64,000 nucleotides of DNA from Dichotomocladium elegans (Eukaryota; Mucoromycota; Mucoromycetes; Mucorales; Lichtheimiaceae), in contig JAIXMN010000028.1 of the NCBI GenBank assembly GCA_025716815.1, positions 186,001 to 250,000 on the forward strand, written 5' to 3'. Below the pieces are notes generated by a model, which saw nothing but the letters and a program-made list of their open reading frames with translations, did no database searches and was not told the origin of the DNA. Every line of letters begins with the position of its first letter. The stretch's first letter is position 1. Made by a program: the position numbers and the translations under genes. Below are positions 12,264-24,087 of the stretch, one piece after another.

Positions 12264-14394
12264 TCAACCGCCCAAGAGCCATTCCGCCACCGTCTGTTCG
12301 TCTTCCCAATCATCTTCTGCTACAAACCACTCCTCATCCCCTACAATCACACCGCGTTCGCCTGCGTTGCTATCCGCACCACTGTTTCTACAACTGCACC
12401 TTCTTCTATTGCTGCTACTGGTACTACTCCTGCTACTACTGCTGCTGCTGCTTAGAGTAGGCCGCCCCACGCACAGTTCTGTTTGGACACTGGCGTCACA
12501 TGTAACTGTGGTACGCTGTGGCGGTTGTGGTTGTGGGGGTGATTGCGGTTGCGGTTGCGGTTGCGGTTGCGGCGGTATAAATGTAAGATGACGGGTAGCC
12601 GCTGGCGAAGGAGTTTCAAATTTGAGGATTTTGTCTTTGACAATACCACTGACACCTGCTCCGGTTATTGTGCCAAGCGTATTCCCAGCAATGAGAACAT
12701 TTTCATGGAAAGATAATGGCCTTGGATGAGTGCCAATCATAGACGCCCGTTTGACTGCCATACTCGAGGGACGTTCAATGGGTTGAACACGCGACGGTTG
12801 GCGGCGTGCGGGATATTGCGGAGACGACGGAGTCGGTGGAGACGACGGGGAGGGTATGGGTGGGGGGGTCTGTTGTTTATGTTGCTGTTCGTCTGGAAAG
12901 GACGTGGGTCGACGTGATGGCGGTTTGGGTGCCTGGCGGGGGTTTTCAAAGGGCGTAATGTCGCACTCAACGATCGATTCTTCAGAAAATGCCGGGCCAT
13001 TGATTTCAATTGACTTTAGTCTACTGGGAGTTAGAGACACACGGACTGTATCCCCTGAGCGGATCAGGTCTTCGAAATTGAGCGCACTGGGTGAATCCGG
13101 ATTATATACAGCGATAGCAGGGCCTGCCGACTGCTGATTCCCATTACTGCCGGTACTATCTCGCTTTTTGAACAGCCGAAAGCCCTTTTTGTGCCCATTA
13201 CTGCTACTTGAAGACGCCGTGGAGCTAATTGTATTCGTGCTGGTGGAGGTCGTCATGATTGAGATAGGCCGCTGGAGTGGTGATTGACGATGATGATCGA
13301 AGTCAGTGTCTGTCATATCATTGGCATCGGAGGTGCTGGTGGCGATGGCATCGAAGTACGGATCAATCCGCCCTGATTCTCGGTACTGTCGATTTTTAAA
13401 CGAACTTCTAGGATTCATAGGTAACACAGTCGATTGCCGAGCACCCATTTGTTGCTGTTGCTGGGTATAATGAAGTGATTGTCGTTGATGGGACGTCCGT
13501 TTCTTTATATATAAATGAGCTTCTTAATTACTCATTGATTCAAATAATGAAAGAAGATAAAAAAGATATGCCACTTTTTTTTTCTGTCACGCTTTCTCAC
13601 CTCCAATCGTGTCTTTAGCTCCATGCGATTAAACAAGGAGCAAATTTGCGCGTCATCTACGAAAGCTTGATAGACTTCCTTGATCCGGATATATTCAGTG
13701 TTGTGGACCTCAGCAGTCATGGCAACGGCCTACACGCATGTAGATGAGTGCATCAACACCTCTCCCTTTCGTCTCCACCACCGCCCCCCGAATCTTAGTT
13801 GACGAACAATGGAATTATGCATACAGTAAGAACATATTCTGCAAGGTGCTCAAGGATGCTCGTGACATAAACTGTGACAATGGGAGATATCCTCTCTGAG
13901 AATAAGGGTCGCCTTGTGGGATTATTGATCTGGTGGTTTTTTTCGGCGAGGGTGCAATAGTCGACACAGCCCTGTCTGAGCTGATCGATAATGTGGGCGT
14001 CGAGGGTGGCGAGCGAACGGGTCCGTTCGTAGGCTTCGTAATCAATTGTTTCTGCAACCTCGGTATATGACTTGACCTGCAATTCGGCCTCGACAATGGC
14101 GTTTTTGCCGAGATTAGAGGTGGGGAGCAAAGCGTAGACGCCCGATTTTATTCGTGAAAGATCGAGGGATTGTGCTGATGAGAGTAGCAAAGTGAGGAAT
14201 TCGTCGAGGAATTGATTAATTATTTGCAGGGCATCGGTCGATACACGCAATGGATCGACCTGGGTGACGATGGCATTAGCGGCTCGGTGGCAAATGAACC
14301 GCGCTTCGAGTACGGAGCCTTAAAGGGCGTCGTTGGGTGAAAGTTAACTAACAATCGGTATCTATAGGTTAATTTGATAGATACCTCTGGACAT
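12264..14394 (-). CDS. Conserved fungal-type protein with helical N-terminal domain and long disordered Pro/Gln/Ser tail
   Basis: I do not recognise the family. The first exon gives MSRG and joins at 'ctttaag' (about 14322) to SVLEARFICHRAANAIVTQV, then a strongly amphipathic helical segment (DALQIINQFLDEFLTLLLSS, followed by AQSLDLSRIKSGVYALLP). After exons near 13860-13830 and 13727-13603 (VHNTEYIRIKEVYQAF; LFNRMELKTRLE), the frame joins at about 13461 to a 394-codon exon. That exon is low complexity: Ser/Thr-rich, with proline and (QP)n repeats around 12540-12590, and acidic at the C-terminus. The architecture (compact alpha-helical domain plus intrinsically disordered tail) suggests a regulatory or scaffold protein. 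The 14395 side is intergenic. Confidence 0.65.
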
Positions 14395-15149
14395 ATTCTT
14401 TTCTTAATATAGGAGGGTTGGATTTTTGGTTGAAGTGGGAGGGGAGGGGACAAGTGTTGTCGAAAGTTAAATAGATAATTAACAGTATAGTAGTACGAAG
14501 GAACTAAATAAAAATATGTTACAATAATATCTCGTAAAGATGGATCGATGCAAGGGTAGAAGAGGATCGCTGGGGTTCAGCAAAAAGAAAAGCGAATATA
14601 AGAGAGAAGCAGAAAGGGAAGGGAGGGACGGAAGGGAGGGAAGAGGATGGCAACGAGGAGAGCTGGAGAAAAAGGCGCGGATAAGGGAGATGGGCGGCGA
14701 AGAAAAGAAAAGAGAGGAGTTTTGAGTTCAGGGATTTTTTTTTTCTTTTTTTACGCACGGCAGGCACCTGAGAAAGTCAGGTGTAACAGATGAATTGACA
14801 CGCGTACCCGCTAAGGGCAAGCAGCTCGTACTGACGTCGAAGAAAAAGCACGCGAGCAAAAGGAACAGAAAGCGACGAACGCGCTGAATGTAAGACAGGG
14901 AAGATGGGAAAGGACGGAAACAGGTATCTCTTAAACAAAACATCGTACAGAGACAGTATTGTCGTACATTTCTTTTGATATGCAAAGAGTCCATTTATGG
15001 CCTTGTCTGCTCACCCGAGCATAGACGTACTTTTCCATGCTCGCTAAACATGGACTCATCCTTAGAAATAAGTCGAAAAACACAGCTCACGAGAAGAAAC
15101 CGAAAAATAAAATGTTTTATAGTGTCTCTGCCTCGATTGGGATTCGAGG
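14395..15149. other. Intergenic region with purine-rich stretch
   Basis: No gene seen. A strongly purine-rich (G/A) stretch runs from about 14560 to 14725 on the + strand and creates long artificial open frames of Lys, Glu, Arg and Gly. Confidence 0.4.
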
Positions 15150-15954
15150 CTACTGTTTGGTGCGTGTATACAGCAGAAACTCATATTTGAGACCGTTGTG
15201 TGACTGGATTCCCTTAGGTACGGTTTGGCCGACGAATTCCTCGAGCATTTCATGAGGCATCACCTCAAATAAAAGGGGATCAACGGGTGCCATGAATGTG
15301 TCGCACTGGACCTTCTTCCCATCCTCGTCATATACGCGTGTTAGCAAGATATGGGTGCATAGTGCCATGGTTTGGTCATAGATCTGCGCACCGCCCATCA
15401 CAAATACTCGGCCCTGCCGTTCTTCAGCAAGCATGGTGGCCTTTCTGAGCGCCTCATGGATAGTGGTTGCTAGACCAACATTGGTATAGTGATGCTTCTG
15501 GAAACAGCTAAAATTTCCCCCTCGCGGGTTTTCGCTTATCAGTATGAAAACCCTCTCACCCACTCTTACCTCCCCCACCCTTCTCCTCAACCCCGTCCCC
15601 TCGCCCCCACCCCCACAGCCGCCACAATCCCACATCGACGCACACACACAAACACCCCTTTATCATTCTTTAATCGCTTTACTTGTAATCAGGGTTGCGT
15701 GAAATAATGATGTTATAACATTTAGGCATGGGCGTCATCTGAAGAGGTTTGGCTTCCCATGACAGCCGACCCATGACAACAACATTGTGCCAGTCACTGT
15801 CGTCCTGGATATGAGCGCCATGATATCGTCGTGTGATGAGTTGGTGAAGGTACTCCGAGTCAGCTGGGATGAACCATGGCAATTGCTGTTCTTTCCCAAT
15901 GCCCCACGTGTCAGCCATTGCGGCCGCCATGAGAATGACAGGCCCCAGTGTCAT
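15150..15954 (-). CDS. dfr1: Dihydrofolate reductase
   Basis: NADPH-dependent reduction of dihydrofolate to tetrahydrofolate for thymidylate and purine synthesis. Exons 15683-15954 and 15150-15507 join in frame to 209 residues, normal for fungal DHFR. Motifs: ILMAAAMADTWGIGKEQQLPW (substrate/Met20-loop region with the PW pair), VVVMGRLSWEAKP (the G-R-x-[ST]-W motif), IIISRNPDY, and the C-terminal NADPH-binding VFVMGGAQIYDQTM. The acidic active-site position follows the LPWFIPAD segment. A 175-base intron interrupts the region after the first third; in the genomic sequence it contains a C-rich tract. ATG at 15954 is the only suitable start. Confidence 0.93.
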
Positions 15955-16422
15955 ATGTGCGAAACGTGGTAAAAGTTTAAGAAAGGAACTAGTATGAAAT
16001 GTAGATCGGGTGACGCGATTCTAGACTGTGTTTGGCAATTTTGGGGGAGGGGATGCTGCGGGGAGGGAGAGAGAGGAAGAACGTAGCACTAGCTTATTTG
16101 CAAATGAGGATTAGGCAGTTCCCAAAAACATCCAAGTGCCTCAAAATATAAATAGAATAAAAAAGACCATACGGTAATATAGTATAGTGTACATTAGATA
16201 AGCGACACCAAGATTGTGGTTGAATATATAGAAGCATATGAGCTGGGGCTCTGTGTTTATGTGAAATGAATGGGGGATAATACAATACAAGAGAAAGCAA
16301 ATATAAATCAACGAACTGTACAAAGCAAATAAGGATGCGTTTGGGAGGGGAATGGGAGAATGTGTATATATTAGAGTTGTAGAGTGAGAAGAAAAGGGGG
16401 ATTTAAGGAGGAAGGAGGAGGT
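15955..16422. other. Intergenic
   Basis: AT-rich spacer between dfr1 and the DUF1752 gene on the same strand. It should hold the dfr1 promoter and the 3' UTR of its neighbour. I see no gene in it. Confidence 0.4.
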
Positions 16423-17564
16423 TTACCATCCTTGGAAATTTTCCCAATGATCGTTAGCCTGGAAAGATGGTTCTTTAACTTTTATGGGTGGAGCCATAAA
16501 CTCGTCGAAGAAGGCATTTTGCTGCTGCTCCCAGTCGACACAGTAGCGTAAGCTCTGTGAGAGTTCAGCAGAGTTTGAGGGTCGTTTCCGGTGGCCTATT
16601 CGTCGAGGGCGAGCCATGGGATTTGTGGGGTTGGCATTGAGCATAGAAGTCAGCAATGATCGGCGGCAAGAGAGCGGGGCGGGTGTCAATGCCCGCTTAG
16701 CAAAGTCACCCGTGGTCTCGATGCTGTTATTTCCATGGTGAACTGACCGTGAGGGCTTTTGACGAGCGCAGTCGATTTCCGAACGAACTGTGCTCCAGAA
16801 ACCGTCGTCATTATCACAGGCATTAGTAAATGAGTCATCATTATCGCTCTCTTCGTCGTCCGATAAAAAGAATTTGCTGCTCCGGGCAGCAATGGGTTTT
16901 GGAGCAGCAAGAAATGTCGTTGGCGTTTTTGCGGGGGGTTCAGGTGCGGCCATCCCCAACTTTTCTGGCGCAGCATCGACGACAGTGACAGTCGCTGTTG
17001 GAGGATCCGCAGTTACTGAAATTGTTGGTGAGACTTGTGCGGTGGTGGGACAAGGAGGTACAGAGGCAGCCAGGGCGGACGGTTGTGATACAGGCAAGGT
17101 GAGGGCGTGGTGGTCAATCGGGGTATTTAAGGAAGAGATCATGCGTTTGAAGGATGAAGGCGAAACATGCTTGAGAGAAGGAGGGGTCTGGATGTTGGAG
17201 CAGGTGGATGCGGAAGATGCAGAGGACGCGTAACTAAAGTAGTCCTCTTCTGGTGCTGAGACGCTTGGCTGCTGTTGAATGGGAATGGGTGTTCGAACAT
17301 GCTGGTCTTGTGTCTTTTCGATCAATGTCTCTCGATACCACAACCTCCAGCTCATGTTCTCTAGTCGACGTCCGTTCTCAAGATTATCCTTGCATTTGGT
17401 GAAGACTACACGGACAGAGGTTAGAAATCAGGACTGATAAAAGAGAGGTAGCAGGAATCTTTACCGGTCCACATGCAGGAGAGATCATCGCTCGTGATGG
17501 CATTCAACTTGTGGATATTTGGGACGGATAGCGAGACGACAGGGACGCCGAGCGATTGTATCAT
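16423..17564 (-). CDS. DUF1752 (PF08550) domain protein, putative nitrogen/stress regulatory protein
   Basis: Exons 17465-17564 and 16423-17405 join in frame to 360 residues. The N-terminus (MIQSLGVPVVSLSVPNIHKL) leads into the family signature across the intron: LSCMWTVFTKCKDNLENGRR, then LENMSWRLWYRE. In fungi this module occurs at the N-terminus of AreA-type GATA factors and in Mks1-like proteins. Here no GATA finger follows. The rest is Ser/Pro/Thr-rich and disordered, with an acidic patch (SDDEESDNDD), a basic RPRRIGHRKRPS patch that could act as a nuclear localisation signal, and a W-rich C-terminus (HWENFQGW). The role in signalling is inferred from the family. Confidence 0.82.
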
Positions 17565-19712
17565 TGAAGACGCGCGCTGTGGGTTGGTGAAATGGAGAAA
17601 GCTGGGGAACACTAAAAGAAAAAGAGGCGAAATAATTTTATACAGTATCAATCCGATAAACCAAAGCCGGGGCGGACCCTAAAAAAATGGCGGCTCTCAT
17701 TTGCCGAAACTGTCCCCAACCAGAACCCCCTTTTTTTGCCTTTCTTTGGACTTATGGATTATCGTTGATTAATCTCTCCGTGGCCAGACATGCAGAGCGC
17801 ATATTTTTTTCTGCATTCTCTGCGTCTTTAATAACCAATGAAAAAGGGACTCCTGGGGGCTTATCAAGCGGTGTCGTCGATAAAACATCGTTTTGGCGCC
17901 CTTCGGCAACTAACGGAGTAACGGCCAATCAGATACCACACACAAACGCAAATGGACGGCGATCTTTCCGACACCTTCCTGTTTGCTTTTCTTGTCGAAG
18001 CTCAAGAAAAAAGTCCTTATCGGGGGAGGACCAGAAAAAGGTTTTGTGATGACAAAATGTAACCAACTTTTTTATTGACATTCCTTCAATTTTTGCTCGA
18101 ACTAGTTCCCATGAACACCTATCTTGCGTTGTCTAGCGATAAAGACATGGGTGTGAAAATTTGCTTACGATAGGCTTGGTGATTATGTGTCGCCCGTGTC
18201 AGGGTCTCGAACATCCAGCGCTAAAGAAATGGGCGACAGCTCAAAGCCATTTATTTTTTCCCAGCATTAAAGACAGAGTGGGTCGAGACTTTTTTTTTTT
18301 ACACACAATAAATGTCCGGGCCAAGAAAAGGACCCGTTCGAGCTATTTTCGTCACATGACCGTTATCTGTCTAAACCGATCAAGGCGTGCCTTGCTTATC
18401 CAATCTGAAATCGTGTCCCGTGCGCGTTCATTTCCTCTATCTTTCTCTTTTGGAAGATTAAAATAACCATCGACGTGTGTATATAATTACAAAAAGTGTG
18501 GGTGAGACAAACTCCCCCTTGTGCCATATCCTCGCACCGATGACCCTGCAGAAGTTGTACCATCCATCCTTCCCGGTCTAGGGAACCATCATTTTACCCC
18601 AACGTAAATTTCTCGCTTGCCCTGTATTTTTAAACCCGCTTTTCGGACTGTGCGACCTGGGGTTTGAACCTTGTTACGGACACTTCGGACGATTCCGCTG
18701 GTGTGAAATGCTGCTAGATACTAGTTTTGATTTATCGATACTATGACAGGTTTAATAACTGATTTAAACACCTTAGTAACTACCTCCAACAAAAAATGTC
18801 TCTTCTATGATAGAGTCTCCTCTGTGGCCATACCACACATGACAATATCTGTCGGATGATAACGGATATAATTGTTTTCAAGCCTCGCACCATGATGACT
18901 GTGTGTGTATGTGTCTGTGCATGTTTCAATGGACGATTTCCAAGGTTCTGTTTCCCCATTCTCAGGTTGCGGTTTTATTTCTTGTTTGATCTGTAACAAC
19001 AATTTCTGGCGATGGTTCTTTTCTTTCTTGGATAAAAAGCATGGGAAGTTCCTTGAACAAATCATGCGGTTGTTAGTCTCCCACCATCCTCAGTAAAAAG
19101 GAGAGGGAACAATGTAAATTTGACTCGTTCAGCATCTCTAGTTGCGCAAATAAGATAGCTATAAATACCAGAAAGTTAGTAATCCCGCAACCTCAGCCGG
19201 TCCAATTTTAGTCATTTTGGGCGAGAGAATGAAGAGATGGAGTATGCACAGACCAGCAAATTTGCTGCATGAATATTCTTAGAGATACATCTCTTTCCAT
19301 ACATAAAACCCGTTATAATTTCAGTCGCCTTTGCACGCATGCTCTGCATGAGTAACCACGGAAAAAAGAATTGGCGGCAACCTGTCAAAGAACTGTGGTG
19401 GAATCCAAGCGGACGGCAGGTAATAAGATTGTAAATATTTCTGTACTTGCGTACACGTGGACAGATTCAAACGCGTTGAATGCTTCTGTGATTCAGGTGA
19501 GGTCACCTGGTGTCTATCCAGCCACTACTCTTCAACGCCCATTGGGTATGAAAAACCACGCGCGCTTTTTTTTTCTGTGTTTACAGCCTTACATGTTTTG
19601 GGCCAAAGTAAAGTAAAGAAAAAAAAAGGTATAAAGAAAGCCTCGTCGGGTCAATCCTGTCTTTTTTCTTCTTTCTCTATCTGCTTTTACTTGCTAAGTC
19701 CTACTATTCTCA
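17565..19712. other. Long intergenic region between divergent genes
   Basis: Separates the DUF1752 gene (-) from the MYND gene (+). Open frames of up to 120 codons have no recognisable domain. A TATAAA at about 19631 lies roughly 80 bases before the MYND ATG and is its likely core promoter. Confidence 0.4.
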
Positions 19713-20372
19713 ATGCCTTCCATTCTTAATTTTAACACTAATTTGCTTCTTCGCTCGCGTCGGGTTCCGATGCTGGACTCGTCACTTCCCTTTGTTCAAT
19801 CACCAACCGAAGTACAAGACACTCATCTGATATGTAACGAGGCACTCTTTCAGTCCACACTAAACCGGCTCGATCACCCGGACGAGTCGCTCTGGGCCCT
19901 CGGCAAGGCCCTCAAGGCGCAGGAGGACGAGGAGGGTGAGTACTACCACAGCACCGAGGCTTGCTTCCGACGGGCCATCCGGATCATCATCTACCATGCA
20001 AAGGGCGCGGCATGCCATCCGAAATACTATAGGAAGTGTACCGAGATTGAAGCGCCCGTCTCCTGCGGTTGCTGCCCACCCCACATCGTTTCTGCCCTCC
20101 GAGAGATCCAGACGTCTGCTGAACACATCTACAGCTCCATGCAACGTAGTCCGAGCTCTGTGTCCATGACAAGCATTCCCAGCACCAGGAGCAGCAGCAG
20201 TTGCAGCAGCAGCAGCAGCAGCAGCAGGAGCTCGACCCGATCCAACTGCAGCCACTGTGGGAAGGAGAAGCGTGGGATGCCGGTGTGCGCAAAATGCAAA
20301 GCACAGGCCTACTGCAGTCTTCGTTGCCTCCATGCCCATTCCTTGGAACACAACAAGACATGTGCCGCCTGA
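19713..20372 (+). CDS. MYND-type zinc-finger protein
   Basis: Single-exon gene of 219 residues. The C-terminal 45 residues form a MYND zinc finger: CSHCGKE...CAKCKAQAYCSLRC...H....HNKTC, matching C-x2-C, C-x2-C, YC-x3-C, H-x3-4-C spacing. Such fingers bind proline-rich peptide partners. A Ser/Arg/Thr homopolymer-like linker (about 20160-20240, AGC repeats) precedes it. The N-terminal 150 residues are helical, contain a Cys-rich insert (CTEIEAPVSCGCCPP) and match no family I know; no SET domain is present. An earlier Met could be used internally at residue 20 (MLDSSLPF), but the first ATG is retained. Confidence 0.75.
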   Translation: MPSILNFNTNLLLRSRRVPMLDSSLPFVQSPTEVQDTHLICNEALFQSTLNRLDHPDESLWALGKALKAQEDEEGEYYHSTEACFRRAIRIIIYHAKGAACHPKYYRKCTEIEAPVSCGCCPPHIVSALREIQTSAEHIYSSMQRSPSSVSMTSIPSTRSSSSCSSSSSSSRSSTRSNCSHCGKEKRGMPVCAKCKAQAYCSLRCLHAHSLEHNKTCAA

Positions 20373-21535
20373 AAATGCGTCATACTCTCATGTACCTGTT
20401 GTTTATTCCCTGTGATATATCATCCAACATATATATATATATTATACTACTATTGCACCCTTCTCTGCGTCTGTAATGAAATGTTTTGCGTGTTTGCTAT
20501 AATCCAATGAGTCATTTTTCCCTTTATCTCTCTCTCTCTCTCTCTCAAACGACTGTCCAAGTTAAAACAAGCTCAGCAGCATAGTATAACATGATACTTG
20601 TCTTGCGTTGTGTATATTTGTATCCGTCGATGCATGCATGGCATCGCAACATGTCATGCTCATTAATGAAAATGGGGATTTGAACAGTTACACGGATGAT
20701 CCAATGACATACATAGACGTTGCTCAATGGTGGTCATCCTCGGGATATCACAGAGATGCCGCACAGGAAGAAATTAGGCATTCCGGACAAGTGCCAATGA
20801 AACAGTACTGCTCTTCCCGCGCCACATTTGGTATTCAGTCGAAATGAAATCATCCAATTCACAAAGGACAATGGTACACGTGTGGTTATAATATAGTACA
20901 TACTTGTCCAAAAATGCATTACTGAAAGGAAAAACGGGAAAATCCTTTGCAAATACACATTTGTTCAAATAGTACCTGTTCTGCTGTTTCAACGCCTATC
21001 TGTGTACAAACAAAGGCGTGCCATTTCTTCAAATACTATGGCGTAACCGATCTATTAAGACGCATTGCATTTTTCCCTTCGGGCAAGCGCAATTAAAAAG
21101 ACACACACAACACAGCATAGTCGAATGCATAATTTCAAATGGTAACCACTTCAAGAGCATGAAACAAAGTGTACAAATGGCTAATGTGTGTGTTTATGTG
21201 TGTGTGTTCATGGCAAGAGCAGATCTTGTTTCAGGAACATTTCGAAAACTTACGGAATTTATAAAATACGCCATTGCGACACTCGCACATGAGTCTTAGA
21301 CGTAAAAGGTGTTATTGAGCAATGATGCACATGCGGAGATGAGGAAGAAAGAAGATAGAGCAGCTTTCTTTTGGGGGGAGGGGAGGCTTCGTATATTTGT
21401 TATTGTCATCGGTTCCATAATCCTTCTGTGTATGAGTGTAAATTCGAGTTATTATTTACAAGACCTCGGATATGTCGGCGTTCGATAGATGCATGGTCGA
21501 GAAAAAGAAGGGAACAAGAGGAAGAAAGGAACAAT
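20373..21535. other. Intergenic
   Basis: Holds the 3' flank of the MYND gene and of the FYVE/ARM gene. Simple repeats include an AT run near 20430 and a (TC)n run near 20527-20546. No gene seen. Confidence 0.4.
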
Positions 21536-24087
21536 CTACTGCTGTTCTAGAAGGTTGTTGCTGCTATTAGTCTTTTCCTTGTTCTTTTTACTCTTGCTCA
21601 GTTTTGACTGCGGGGAAATCACATCGACAGGTAAGCTCTGGTCCTCAATGATCTCACCATTGAATCCCGCTTTTTCCGCTTTATCACGAATACTGATGGC
21701 ACGCTTAATTGTGTCCGCGTCTTTACTATCCTCGAGTATACGCAAGATAAAAATGTAGGCATCATGGAAAATATCGTTCCAGTCCGGCTTTTCGTCTTGA
21801 TCATCCAAAACTAGTCCCCAACGCCCAGCTCATAGTCAGATCTGGACGCTTGGTCCTGACTCAGTTCCCTTCTATTTTTTCTTACCATAAGCACTAAGGT
21901 TATCAATGGCACGCACGATATGCCTTTGAATATCACTTGTCACATTAGCGCTTTGACTTAGCGCTAAGAGCGTCGGTAATACATTGTATGCATTTTCTTG
22001 TCTTTTGCCATATGCTAACATGAGCGCATTACTTTCCTCTGGGAGAGAAAATGTAAGGAATCCATCAGATTCTTTATGATCGCCTTGTCCGAATATCACA
22101 TACCATAGAGCGCAAGATTCGCAAGGCACCGTGCCACATGACGATGAACTTCTGTATGATTGGGAAACACCGCTGGAACATTGCAAATGTACTTCAGCAA
22201 GTGGGGCTGGGCGATTAGGTTCATCTGTGACTCGTCTGAATAAAGCAATATATTCAGGACGTGTTTTCGGACTTTAGCATATTGGAGAGAAAAAGAAGAC
22301 TTACGGTTCGTGGCAAAGTTGGCAAGTGCGCAACATGCGTGCGAAACTGCAGATGGACTTTGAGAAGGATATTCCTCGAGTACAGATTCGTCTACAATGC
22401 TCCGAGATAAGTAGTGCGTGAGATCTTGCTTACGGTCTATGCTGCCATCGTCTTCTTGAGGTAACAGCACAATGATCGACACAAGTGCACGGGCCACATC
22501 ACCACCTAGTAGCGCAGGCTTATACCTGTCTATAATATCGCTTCAGTTATGATTGGTTCATTACCCATCACTCGAATTTGGTCTACTCACCATTGCGTAG
22601 GGACAAATAAGCAATCGATTTGGCAATATATTTTCGGACTTCCTCATTGGTAGATCGGAGCAGACTAGCGAATTTATCGGTTGCCCGGACATGCTCAATG
22701 ATAGCAGGTTGATGTGACACTAGTAACTGCATTAACCGTGCCTGAATCGTACGTTCTTGTCTATTGAATCAGCGTACTCACCTTGCCCGCTGATCGTCGA
22801 CAGGGTTTTTGCTGCCAAACTTTGGATGATACTAACACGTTGTCGTAGCTGCGCTTCCTCTACATTGCCCTCATCACCATCAGCAGCCATTCCATCGTTA
22901 TCAAGTACGGTACGAATGGTTGGTTCAAAAGCAGCTAGTGTTAAGAGCGTGGAAAAGACACCATCGTCGATGATATTTGTCTGGCTAAGGATGCCCGCTC
23001 GTCCGAGTTGGTAAAATACATGGGTGCAGTTGATCAGAATTTCCAGTACGACCTCATGCTGCATATCATCGCTGCCACCGCTGTTGCTGTTATCATTCTG
23101 CTGCTGCTGCATTTGTTGTTGTTGTTGTTGTTGTGGCGGCGGCGAGGTGGGAGCAGAATAGACAGACCCGGTCCGTGTTTTATTGCCTTTACTATCATAA
23201 AAAATATAATGTTCCACCAGGTGTAATAACGGTGGGAGCGCCCATTTGGTGATAATGACCGGACGAACAGATTCTATTGATATGGACTTAAGAAATTTGC
23301 TTATTTCGCTCTTATCGCGGTCTGTGTTCATACCCTTTTCTGCTAAAAGAGCAAGTATTGTGGTCGTCAGATGGTGGATATGGACACTGGAAGATGTCCT
23401 GCAAAGCCAGATAAGCGCATCAATCCCACCATATGCAACGACATTATGAAGGTCTTTCTCTATTTAAAACTCGAGTGAGCATTGCCGACTTATTTAGCAT
23501 TGCATTTAAATCTTGACGGCAGCAAACCATGATCTTTTTCCACTAATTCGAGGAGGCCTCTGGTACCATGAATCTAAATCAAGGATACCGATCCTCGTCA
23601 GTGAACCATGAGACCATATTCCGTCCATTTTTCAGCTCTCCTACCTGGGTCGATATGCCATGGTCATCGTCAATTGCATAAGTGACGAGATAAGCAACCT
23701 CAAAACAGCCATTGCATACTCGCGAAGGTTTTGATCCATAGCCGAGCTGGGGCAGTGGAACGTTCCTGGAGGAGCATTCATGACAAAAGATGTTCCCGCT
23801 TTTCCAAGGTACGAATTCCATTTCTTAGTTCCCATTTATCCGAAATATTTAGGCTGGCTCATCAAGAGATAAGAACATTAGAAGAAGAATTACCAATGCC
23901 TGCAATGATGCTATATCACCAGGACATGTCAGAAGAATGACAACTATTTCTGGATGGAATGCGAGCTTACTCTTCGACGTATGGCGTTAAAAGATGCATT
24001 GCATGATGCGCAGTGTGTTACATCGGCGTCATTGACCCACACAGGGCGAGGAAGTAGAAATGTTTGGCGGTCATCTTGAAGTTGCAT
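21536..24087 (-). CDS. FYVE zinc finger plus armadillo-repeat protein
   Basis: Likely endosomal PI(3)P-binding scaffold. The start chosen is the ATG at 24087 (MQLQDDRQTFLLPRPVW). Exons 23971-24087, a 17-base exon 23894-23910, and one ending at 23798 assemble the FYVE core: WVNDADVTHCASCNASF, then RRRHHCRHCGNIFCHEC, then YGSKPSRVCNGC. All eight zinc-binding cysteines and the basic RRHHCR motif (here RRRHHCRHCG) are present, so membrane PI3P binding is expected. The remaining exons (about 23560 to 21536) encode helical repeats typical of ARM proteins, including DLHNVVAYGGIDALIWLC, ALVSIIVLLP, VSHACCALANFATN, HLLKYICNVP and RCLANLALYG. A poly-Gln run lies near 23100-23140. The C-terminus is Lys-rich. 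The combination at the N-terminus is unusual to me. Confidence 0.82.

Noticed and set aside
12367..12591. Leu-rich and Cys-Gly repeat peptide on the + strand
   Set aside because: Produced by the (QP)n and Ser repeats of the minus-strand gene at 12264-14394.
18641..18680. GGTTTGAACC-like string as a tRNA B box
   Set aside because: No matching A box, acceptor stem or anticodon arm could be folded around it.
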